Source: Pelargonium cotyledonis
Taxonomy: Eukaryota > Streptophyta > Magnoliopsida > Geraniales > Geraniaceae
Direction: 5' to 3'
Assembly (NCBI GenBank): GCA_036897625.1
Contig: JAYMTA010001409.1
Location: forward strand, 1 to 20,141
Length of the DNA stretch: 20,141 nt
A program made the translations under genes and the position numbers. Below the pieces are notes generated by a model that made no database searches, was not told the origin of the DNA, and saw only the letters and a list, made by a program, of their open reading frames with translations. Shown here piece by piece: positions 1 through 8,636 of this stretch; within the stretch, counting starts at the first letter, position 1; each line of letters begins with the position of its first letter.

Positions 1-43
1 GGCTGGATACGGCAGCGGAAAAGCTAGGGTTTCGGCGTGCCAT
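1..43 (-). CDS. Possible 5' end of a minus-strand gene, running off the left edge (partial)
   Basis: On the minus strand an ATG at 43-41 opens a frame reading MARRNPSFSAAVSS to the window edge without a stop. The same stretch holds AAACCCTAGC, a motif common in the 5' leaders and first codons of plant genes. Only 14 codons are visible, so neither the protein nor even its coding status can be established. The motif could equally be untranslated leader, or belong to a plus-strand gene, since CTAGGGTTT occurs in both settings. If the gene is real, the ACGT boxes and E2F site within the next 1-1.7 kb would lie upstream of it. No function is proposed. Confidence 0.2.
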   Translation of the reverse strand, partial: MARRNPSFSAAVSS

Positions 44-839
44 AGAGAAACTTACGTTTTTGTTATGTGTACCTAATCCTGTTTTTCTGTGGAAAATCAA
101 TTTTAGTCGTTGAGATTTGCAGTCTTCTTTAGCAGCAGCAAATGAAGATTAAATAACATAAATTCATGTTTCGACCAATTAATAAGTTCCAAAAATGCAT
201 GAAAAAATTATTTTCCAACATTTGTGATGTAAATTAACGTTGAAAGAGACGTGCAGTTGGGCAAAGTAGGTCAAAATTCACATGCTAAATAGTGAGATAA
301 TGGTCTCACCAAAATAATTAATTAATGAGGAATCTTTTGATCCATCTTGTGATTATATAGCTTCAACTTCAAGTGCCTCTGGCACTGACCACAGCCACAG
401 CCCTTGTGATTTGTGACTTTAGTTAGGCTGTGAACTGTGGAGGAGGTTCTCGAGTCTTGCTTTAAGCCCACCTATATTTATTCAATTTTTAAAATAAAAA
501 TACTATAAAATAGGGTGTTTTACTAATAGTGGTGGTGCTTATGACTTTTATTTTTTTTGGGTGCTTATGACTTCATTTGTACTCTTAATTTTAAACTACC
601 AATCAAAAAAATATTAAACGAAATGATTTATACATGTAACTGCTATATATGTAATTTTAAAATTAAATTTTAGTCTTTCATTCCTTTTAACATAAGATAA
701 GATTCACTGATCCATTTTCTAAAAATCAAAACAATAGATGAGACATATTTTTCACCTATCATAGTTGAACACGTGGCTTACATGTACGACGGTTACATGA
801 GCCTAGTTACTTCCTAATTTTAAAAGTAAATTTATTTAT
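44..839. other. AT-rich intergenic DNA, no gene seen
   Basis: This stretch has frequent stops in all frames, poly(A/T) runs and no recognisable coding or repeat structure. The one motif of note is CACGTGGC at 770-777, a G-box/ABRE-type core. Confidence 0.6.
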
Positions 840-1110
840 AGTTTGGGTAGGGGTGGTTTGGGGATTTTGTAAATGATAATGAGAATGGATAAGGAAGAAT
901 TTGGCGCTAAAAGAAGGTGTTGGGGTAGGGTGGGTGGATTGTGTGTGACGTGGCAGGACAAGGTTATCTGATGGACACGTGAGCAGTGAGAGGAGTGGGA
1001 CCCCACAAGAAGTTGAGAAACCAATCGAAAGCAGAAAAAGTAAGGGGCTTCATTACTTTGGCGGCAGACAAACATCCCTCTCTGACCTCTATGTATGTTT
1101 TAGCATTTTG
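840..1110. promoter_or_regulatory. Promoter-like island: E2F site, ACGT boxes, G-rich stretch
   Basis: Base composition shifts from AT-rich to mixed and G-rich. An exact TTTGGCGC, the E2F/DP consensus, lies at 900-907. ACGTGGC (ABRE-like) lies at 948-954 and a palindromic CACGTG G-box at 976-981. A palindrome-like GTGGGACCCCAC spans 995-1006. The only open frames are short (79 codons minus, 70 codons plus) and resemble no family I know. Calling this a promoter or enhancer is inference from motif density; no adjacent gene is visible unless the partial one at 1-43 is real. Confidence 0.3.
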
Positions 1111-2560
1111 TGTGTTTCAGGAGGTAGCCCTCTTTTACTATAATGCCCTTCTCATACATTTCTATTTTCATTTTCATACATTCTCTCACCAACAATAAAA
1201 ATGTTATAATCCTCATAACTCGATCAGTTCGATAATCATACCTCATACAAACGCAACAAGCATCAATACAACTTTGCCCACATTCTGAACACTAACAAAT
1301 ATATTAGTTAAGACACAAAAAATGAATTAGAGTTAGTATGGATATCAAATTGTAAGGTCCCCATGATTTTCATGAGTCTGAACATATATTTTTTTGTTTG
1401 CGATTCCTTTTTCTCTGTAGTCGGGAGCCCCCATGATCTTGTGTTTATATTCATTATTGCATTAGTTTGAAACCAAAGAAGAGGAAGTAAATAGTAAAAT
1501 AATAGATAGAATGCTTTAGTAGTTGATAATTAGTTTTTAATTTTGGCCTTTGTACTTTTCCAAACTTTGATTTTTAGCCAAATGAATGCTTTTTTTTGTG
1601 GCAGACGCGGCGGGAAAGATGAACTGGGTAGGTGATGTGGAACATAATCCGACGTGGACGAGTGACGTGGCTTCCTCACTGACATAGAAATGTGTGATCA
1701 GCAATAGCAGATCATTTGGACCAAAACCAAAATCGTATTTTAATGTGTATATTTAAAATTTTTACCAAGACATATTGGGTCAAACTGTTTAAAATATCAA
1801 AATTGGAGTATCTTCGCTGTCATTTTAAATTTTCTTTAAGATCTCAAAATTAGAGTATCTTCGCTGCAATATGATATGAGATTATGAGATAAAGAGGGAG
1901 AGTTACCACATTCTAGTGATAAAAACAAATGTGCACACTTAAAAATTGAACAATATGACATTGTAATATGTAGTATAAACTTTTTTTATTCATCAAGCTT
2001 TAGAATTTTTTAAAAAAAATATGAATAGTTTTATGAATGTGCATTAAAAGCATTCCTAGAACAAATTCCCCATCCAATTGAAAAGCCTACATTAGTATTA
2101 GGATTGTGTACCTCAATAATGATATTTGGATTGGGAAGAGACGACTTTATTACAATCCTTCCATAAATGTTTATTGACTATTTCCCCAACTTATTTCACT
2201 ACCAATATCTTCAACAAAAACTGCTGCCATTGAAACTAAAACTAAAGCTCAACTATAAAATATGGTGTTTTAACACTCCATTTCCAACGGTCAAATGACT
2301 CCATCAATTTGGTGCCTTAAATATTTGTCCTACCGCTTTTACTTTTTTTTTCCCCATTTCTCAACTGTCCACTCCAGAATAGATGAACAATTTTATTTGC
2401 TTCCCTCAGGCCTCAACAATATATTAACCCATAAAAATCAAATAATAAAACTGTAATTCTGAGGTTAATATATAGTTGAATTAACACTATTCTTCCATGT
2501 AGTAATTCACGAGTGAAAATGGAGAGATAGATGAGAAAATGAAGGGTCAGGATGAGCTAA
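1111..2560. other. AT-rich intergenic DNA with scattered ACGT boxes and a short direct repeat
   Basis: No coding region is recognisable. Two more ACGT-core boxes occur close together, GACGTGG at 1651-1657 and TGACGTGGC at 1663-1671, within a slightly GC-richer patch. A 23-bp direct repeat lies at 1797-1866 (listed separately). The remainder is low-complexity AT-rich sequence. Confidence 0.5.
1797..1866. repeat. 23-bp direct repeat, two copies 47 bp apart
   Basis: The unit occurs at 1797-1819 and 1844-1866, sharing the core GAGTATCTTCGCTG and differing at one base (G/A) nine bases in. The 24 bp between copies are unrelated to the unit. The cause is unknown: a local duplication, or a footprint left by a short insertion, are both possible. 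Confidence 0.8.
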
Positions 2561-3110
2561 TGGATCTACTCTAGGGATGAGCCATACTATTGGTGAGGTC
2601 ACGTGTAGCAAAAAACGACGTTGGGATCTTGGCACTGCAACCAAATTCACCCAATGCGCAGTTTAGCACAGGCCTTATTAAAATACGCCAGACAGAATCC
2701 TTCCCCATGCAGAGGTGCGCGCTTCCCCGTATAGTTATTTGAATATAAAAATGTTGAATAAATACTCTTTTATTTAATTATTTAATCCTTGTAATATACG
2801 CGTGAAAGGTGGGGTCCGCAAAGTGGCGGAGAACGACGACCACAAAGACGGACGTTATGGAGGAAGGAGAAACCGCACCGAAAGTAGTTGTGCTGTGTTG
2901 TGTTGAATTGAATGCCATATATATTTTATTAATGCTTTAACGACGCCATGATTAACGGCGTTAAGTATGGGCTGGGACTATCACTGGGAGAGAAGAAACC
3001 ATAAATTGCGGCCAAGTGAGTACTATCTGACTCACTTGACCAGTAGTATTGGGTGGGGTCCAACCATACATTGTCACTGCTACTTCTACTTTCTAGGGTT
3101 TGGTAACGGC
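2560..3110. promoter_or_regulatory. Second promoter-like, GC-richer island without a visible gene
   Basis: This island is distinctly richer in GC and CpG than its flanks. It holds a CACGTG G-box at 2600-2605, two copies of GTGGGGTCC (2809-2817 and 3053-3061), a TATATATA-like run near 2920, a hairpin-forming inverted repeat at 3013-3038 and a CTAGGGTTT near 3093-3101. No open frame longer than 79 codons exists, and that one (from 2967) resembles nothing I know. A promoter, a non-coding transcript or a remnant of a lost gene are all possible; the sequence does not decide. Confidence 0.3.
3013..3038. repeat. Perfect 9-bp inverted repeat with 8-base spacer
   Basis: CAAGTGAGT at 3013-3021 is the exact reverse complement of ACTCACTTG at 3030-3038, with an 8-base spacer. 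It could form a short hairpin or a dyad protein site. No T-run follows, and intrinsic terminators are not relevant in a plant nucleus. Confidence 0.7.
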
Positions 3111-4394
3111 TACTTTACTTCTATATTTCCTATTTCATTTCACTATTATTTAGTCCGACCCCTTTTTTTTCATATTGGATCAAATTCACTGTTTTGTGTA
3201 AAATAATTTTTTTCCAATCAGATTTGGTCCTTTTTTGCAAACTGTAGCCCGAGGGATTCATTTATTCAATTTTATCTATTACAATCCATCACATGTTTAT
3301 AGAGATACAGTGTAATGTTTATGAGGAATATCGATATGATAATGCATGCGAAGTTCGTTCAATAAAGTTGACATCATAATTTAGCATTCTTCGTAATGTG
3401 CATATTGGATATAAGAGATGAGTCTAAACTCGATCCTGCATTTGGATAGGTGAATCTAATTAAGTTGAGAGTATATTTTAATAGCGAAGATTGATTTTTA
3501 GACGGGTAGCCATCATTTATACTACTAATAGTCTTGTCAGTAAATGTATTATAAGGGCTTGTTTGTAACATTGTCATGAAGTTAAAGATAGACTTGTTTG
3601 TTAGAAGAAAGGTGAAGAAGCGTAGAAAAATGTTTTTGTGTTCTGTAGCAAATAAAATTTCAAGGTAGAGTCAAGAAAAATATTAGTTGAATAATTAATA
3701 CAGTGGAACAAACAATATTAACACTACCATATAATAGTAGACCAAGCATAGAGGTGAATTCGACCTAATTATTAAACGAGTTGAAAACACGACACGTTTG
3801 TGAATGAGTTGACACGACTAACTTGTTTGCGTAGTTGAGTTCAATATTACATGATTCAACCTGACATGTATAGATAAATTAGTTGATATTATCTCGTCAT
3901 AATTCGATATGTTTTACCTATTGGTCGTTTTTATACAATAAGTTTAAAAAGGACATTTTATTCCTAAAGCGATTAGGCAGGTTTAATGGATTAAACATGA
4001 ACACTTACTATAGCTAAATGACTTTTTTTTTTTTGTTATAAATGTCACTATTTTTTTATAAAAACAACCAACATTTATACTAATAAACTTTTCCCTTTTG
4101 ATATCAATTTTTGTATAAAAACTCTTAACATTTGTATAACAATAAAATTACCGATCTAGTAGTCTACTTTCATGTGATAAATTCAGCTGTTCATATTATA
4201 AATGACAAAATGTGACCACACAAGAAATTTATTTATTTTATTAGTTGAGTTATAAAACATGAATAACTCGCACATTTTAATTCAAATTTCACCTCATACA
4301 AACAGTAAAAAAGCTCAAACACGAATCCATGACCTTAAATTTTTTATTTAAACATTTTAACCGCTTAAACCAAGATGATTTAATTTCACAAGAA
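3111..4394. other. AT-rich intergenic DNA, nothing recognised
   Basis: Poly(T) runs, short open frames with biased composition and no conserved motif mark this stretch. I see no gene, no RNA gene and no clear transposon. Confidence 0.6.
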
Positions 4395-4615
4395 TTCTTA
4401 TGCGAAGGCTTTTTTCAAGATTGGATAGCCCCTCCGGTGGGATCGAGTAGTGTATAAACGTTGCTGATTTGGGAGCCTAAAGTGGTGCCACGTAAGTTGG
4501 TGGGAGGAAGTCCCTACGCGCCGAATCATAGGTGGTGGCCCACGCGATGTTGGTTGATTTGATAGGAGCTTTCTTTGTTCCATTGAATGTCCGCGAAGCA
4601 ACCCGTTTCTCCTCT
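4395..4615. other. Third GC-richer island, function unknown
   Basis: A compact island with CpG-bearing words (CCTCCGG, CACGTAAG, CTACGCGCCG, CCCACGCG, GTCCGCG) stands out from AT-rich flanks. A 67-codon minus-strand frame covers it (4601-4398), but the translation is rich in R, H, S and P, as expected of a random GC-rich frame, and matches no family I know. It may be a regulatory island or a remnant of an insertion. Confidence 0.3.
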
Positions 4616-5533
4616 TTTTGTTGTTTGTCTGTTAAAAAATGAATCTATTTTCCTTTTTGTGTATTTATAATTTTAATTTTAAAACAAATTATTGAATAAA
4701 ATAAATAAAGGAGACCATCTTTTTTGGTACTAAAAAAATGTTACTAATGATTAATTTTGAAGCTAATGATTTATACTTTTTTGTGTGTGGTATTGGTATA
4801 CATCCCCCACACCCCATTGCTCTACTTTTTCACTCCACTTTCAACCCTTTTTGGTTTTTGAATTTCAATGTCTTCAAAGAGGGGCAAAGTGCCTAAATCA
4901 TTGTAAATTAATAATATAGGAAACTACAAATGCAATGTATCCACTAAAACAAAACATGTTTATACAAGATAATATGCTATTAATATGCGTTTAGACAATA
5001 TAATACATATACAAAACTTCAGAAGATAAAATTTTTGCTCATTTACAATAGAAGCTGCAGATGATGGTGTATTTCTCTTCGTTTTGTCAAAGAAATATGT
5101 GATTTGCTCATTTACAACATAAGCTTCAAAAATAACCTTACTCGAACTTTTTAGAAAAAATAAAAATTCAAAAATTTTTCAATACAATGAAGTTGTTATT
5201 CTTGAACAAACAAAATAGTTCTCCAATGTATAATTTGTTTGAATAATATTTAATCATGTGTTATTGGTCATACTTGTAGCTAATTAGTAAAACCTCTAAC
5301 TAAATAATCTTATTTTAGAAGAACAAATCATATTTTGTTGAATTGAATTGAGTTTTGTGTGGTTTATAATTAGGTTGTAATGTGCAAATGAGATCAGAAC
5401 ATACAAAACGTGGTGGCAAAAGGCAAGGCCTCCACCTGCCCCCTGATTTCTCTGATACAGACACAGTCACAGAGACCCTAAAATAAATATAAATTTCATT
5501 TTCTTTTAGTTTCCAAAAATTACTAATAACCCA
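4616..5533. other. AT-rich intergenic DNA upstream of XTH, with a short direct repeat
   Basis: No gene is seen. The 15-mer TTTGCTCATTTACAA occurs at 5034-5048 and 5103-5117, each followed by a similar AAGCT word, which suggests an old 69-bp local duplication. From about 5400 the sequence would be the distal promoter of the XTH gene. Confidence 0.5.
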
Positions 5534-5553
5534 GTGAAGTGAAGTGAAGTGAA
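5534..5553 (+). repeat. Pentanucleotide microsatellite (GTGAA)4
   Basis: Four perfect tandem GTGAA units are followed by a degenerate GAGAA. They lie about 270 bp upstream of the XTH start codon and could vary in length between individuals. Confidence 0.9.
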
Positions 5554-5694
5554 GAGAACCCAGAAAAAAGATGATATTGAACAGATAATGGCATCAACGA
5601 GTAGAAAAAAACTAAATTAAATTAATTGGAAGCTGTCTACATAGCAACAGCTCAATAAAATGACCTCCAAAATTGTCTTTCTTCTCATTAGCCT

Positions 5695-5821
5695 TTTCGG
5701 CTCTCTCTATCGCTCATAGCTGTTGCCAGAAATTCCACCTCTCCACTCTCATCTTCTTCTTCTCTTTCACTTAAATACAGACCCTTGTTCAACAAAAACC
5801 ATTTCTTTATTGTTCTATACG
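5695..5821 (+). promoter_or_regulatory. Core promoter and 5' leader of XTH (approximate)
   Basis: The stretch is strongly pyrimidine-rich (CTCTCTCTAT, CTCATCTTCTTCTTCTC), as plant Y-patches and leaders often are. A TTAAATA at 5771-5777 is the nearest TATA-like word, but it would leave a leader of only about 20 nt before the ATG at 5822. Transcription may start further upstream instead, so the exact start site is not resolved here. Confidence 0.35.
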
Positions 5822-7769
5822 ATGCATTCTCATCTGGGTTTGGCTCTCTTTCTCTCTTCTCTTCTTGGGCTCTCTGTTCTTGCTTCTGGGTCTTCTAGAA
5901 ATCTCCCAATCGTCTCCTTTGACGAAGGCTACTCTCATCTCTTCGGAGATGACAATCTTATGGTTCTCCAAGATGGGAAATCGGTGCACCTTTCTCTAGA
6001 TGAGAGGACAGGTCGGGTCTTCTTGCTCCTCTGTTTTCTGGTGATTTTTTTTCCTTTCTGTTTTTGGGGTGTTTACGGACTGAGCTTGTTTTTATTTTTA
6101 TTTGTGGGGTTGTTTACAGGTTCTGGATTTGTGTCTCATGACCTCTACTTGCATGGGTTCTTCAGTGCTTCGATTAAGCTTCCTGCTGATTACACAGCTG
6201 GAGTTGTGGTCGCCTTCTATGTGAGTAATCGATCTACTAAGCTGATTCTATCTGTCAATACCAAGATGGGTTTTTTTAGAAAAAAGATTATTGTTAGTGA
6301 CCTTTAATATCCATCTCGCATTTTAAGCTGATTTTCAGTATGCAACTCTGGTTAGTCTGTTTGATTTCTCATTTTCATGCTCTTGTATTTTTATGAGCTC
6401 TAATGTGGGGTTTTGAGAGAAGTGATTGGTTTCTGAAAGTTTTTATTTTTGAAGTCCACAATTTCATAGTTGAAGATGGGTTCTGTTATGGTGCTTAATC
6501 CTGAATCTAAGACCCTATCTTTTACCTTATTCCAGATGTCAAATGGAGACATGTTTGAGAAGAACCATGATGAAGTCGATTTTGAGTTCCTGGGCAACAT
6601 CAGAGGCAAAGATTGGAGGATTCAGACCAACATTTATGGAAATGGAAGCACCAACGTGGGCAGGGAAGAGAGATACGGCCTCTGGTTCGATCCTTCAGAA
6701 GATTACCATCAGTACAGCATTCTATGGACTGATACTCAGATCATGTAAGCAATATTATCCACCCATACTCCATCGCATCTCTTTCTGGCTCTGTTCTTTT
6801 TTCCTATGTTCGAACAAGTCTCTTTCAATCTTCTAATGCTTTAAATTTAATCTGAACCCACTTTTACCAGTTTTTACCAATCATCTCAATTTTCTTGAGT
6901 ATGGAAGTTTACTGCATATGAGTTTTTTGCTGGTGTGATGTGAGGTGAGGCCTTGGTTTGTAGGGTATAGGCAAGGTCTCTTGTTTTGGGATATTTGTTC
7001 AGAAGTTGATTTGTTTTCTTCCTGTAAACACATATGTTGCTATATCAAGTCCCATTCTTGAATTAGCAAATGCTCTGTCTGGATGCACATAGGAGAGCTA
7101 GTGTAAAATATTGGATTTGGTGTTTCAAATGTTGGATTCTACAGTGAACTAACAAGTTGATGCTATTAAGCCTAATTCAGCTTTAATTACCTGGATTCAA
7201 AATCTTTATCTCTTTCCCTCCCATATTATGAATGGCAGCTGGCAATATTTGTTTGTGTGAATTAATGTTGTTTGTGTTGGTCTTTTTGTTTCAGATTCTA
7301 TGTAGATGGTATTCCAATTAGAGAGTTCAAGAGAACAGCATCTATGGGTGGAGACTTCCCTTCTAAACCAATGACACTTTATGCCACAATATGGGATGGT
7401 TCGGATTGGGCTACAAATGGAGGCAAATACAGGGTGAACTACAAGTACGTGCCCTACATCGCCCAATTCTCCGACCTTGTGCTTCATGGTTGTGCAGTGG
7501 ATCCAATCGAACAGTCCTCCACTTGTGACAGCACCGAAAAGGCTAGTGGCATCCCAACCGGTGTCTCCCCCAAGCAAAGAATTAAGATGGAGAGTTTCAG
7601 GAGGAAGCACATGACATACTCCTATTGCTATGACAAAACTAGATACAAAGTTCCCCCAGCTGAGTGTGTGATCAACCCCCAAGAGGCTCAAAGGCTCAAA
7701 GCATTCGACCCTGTCACATTTGGTGGAAGCCGCCGCCGCCATGGGAAGGGACACCATCGGAGCCAATGA
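5822..7769 (+). CDS. XTH28-like: Xyloglucan endotransglucosylase/hydrolase, group III (XTH27/28-like), four exons
   Basis: Exons are 5822-6011, 6120-6220, 6536-6744 and 7295-7769; all introns are GT-AG and the 975-nt join encodes 324 residues. XTHs cut and rejoin xyloglucan chains in the cell wall (GH16 family). Residues 1 to about 24 form a hydrophobic secretion signal. The catalytic motif HDEVDFEFLG spans 108-117, with nucleophile E110, D112 and acid/base E114 intact; the family more often has I at the V position. An N-glycosylation sequon, N133-G-S, follows. Substrate-cleft words WDGSDWAT (200-207) and the C-terminal XET_C region with C233, C244, C278 and C291 are present. The lysine- and arginine-rich tail and overall similarity place it near Arabidopsis XTH27/XTH28 (about 330 residues). 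The ATG at 5822 is chosen because it begins the signal peptide. Whether it acts as transferase or hydrolase cannot be read from sequence; the III-B placement favours transferase. Confidence 0.95.
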
Positions 7770-7888
7770 GAATTACATAACTTGACATTGCTGCCTTACA
7801 ATATCCAATTGCTTTATTCTGTGAATAGGGAGGACTGAGGAGGATGGTGGGAGGAGAACATAGATTTATTGATATATAGTTTTCATAT

Positions 7889-7902
7889 GGTGGGTGGGTG
7901 GG
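7889..7902 (+). other. Potential G-quadruplex in the XTH 3' UTR
   Basis: GGTGGGTGGGTGGG has four G-tracts separated by single T loops, on the sense strand about 120 nt after the stop codon. One tract has only two Gs, so a two-tetrad quadruplex, or a three-tetrad one with a vacancy, is the most that could form. This is inference from pattern. Confidence 0.4.
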
Positions 7903-8044
7903 TATGTATATAGATCATACCTTTCTTTAGTTTCAAGCGATTTTTATAATTTTGATGTTTGGTTGTCTCTTTGGCCCTTACAGATTGAATTTGGTGATGA
8001 TTTCTGTTCTAAGACACCCCACACCACACCCCTGTTGTGGTTTT

Positions 8045-8050
8045 AATAAA
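8045..8050 (+). terminator. Poly(A) signal of XTH (AATAAA)
   Basis: A canonical AATAAA lies 276 nt after the XTH stop codon, followed by T-rich and TG-rich sequence as expected near a cleavage site. The LINE remnant begins about 50 bp later. Confidence 0.6.
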
Positions 8051-8163
8051 GTTTTAGTATATAAATTTATGTGTCAGATATGTATGGATTGATTTGTATT
8101 GTCCCTTTCTTCCTGGAATAAGCTCAAACCTAATTTCTTCAAAAATCAGAAACTCCAGCATGA

Positions 8164-8636
8164 AAACTCTCTCCACCTCTCCAACAAAGCCTTGAAGATG
8201 ATCTTCCGCTTTCCTCTTCCAATACAAACTCTTCCTGGATTTCTACTCTCAAAGAATATGAAGATATCCTGGACAAAGAAGAAGCTTACTGGAAGCAAAG
8301 AGCCAAACCAAAATTTGATTCTCAAGGTGATCGTAACACAAAGCTCTTTCATGCCATTGCCACATGGGAACGTAACAAAAATTTCATTCGGGGACTTTTC
8401 AATGATGAAGGTAGCTGGATATCAGATCAACAATCCCTCAACTCTCTCTTCACAAATCATTTCCACTCAATCTTAAACTCATCGTCTTCCAACCCTAACA
8501 TGCAGCTATCCCAAGCTCAAGAACAAGCCTCTATTTGCTCCTTAGTTTTCAAAACTCTTACTATCTCTCAACAATCCTTCCTTGATTCCCCATTCACTGC
8601 CAACGAAGTAAGGAGGGCTGTATTTGATTTAAATGC
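8164..8636 (+). pseudogene. LINE ORF2 remnant, linker before the reverse transcriptase
   Basis: After a TGA at 8161-8163 the frame stays open and reads a sequence typical of plant LINEs just before the RT: EYEDILDKEEAYWKQRAKP, then GDRNTKLFHA, then FTANEVRRAVFDLN. Near 8637 homology moves to the next frame, where TAPGPDGIPARFYQ continues the consensus, showing a small indel. Upstream (about 8100-8160) a different frame reads WNKLKPNFF, which may be the same linker after another frameshift. Confidence 0.8.

Noticed and set aside
1-5700. A hidden gene in the left 5.7 kb
   Set aside because: No frame exceeds about 80 codons and none shows a recognisable family. Small spliced exons or non-coding RNAs cannot be excluded by eye.
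5723-6307. 194-codon frame as a longer XTH first exon
   Set aside because: It starts at a TTG in the leader and reads through intron 1 and into intron 2. The ATG at 5822 and the donor at 6012 give the conserved protein.
7206-7766. 186-codon open frame on the minus strand opposite XTH exon 4
   Set aside because: It is the antisense shadow of a well-supported coding exon with skewed codon use, and its translation has no family motif.
8099-8476. 125-codon plus-strand frame starting at 8099 as a gene
   Set aside because: It is mainly a shifted reading of the LINE linker; the frame reading GDRNTKLFH is the conserved one.
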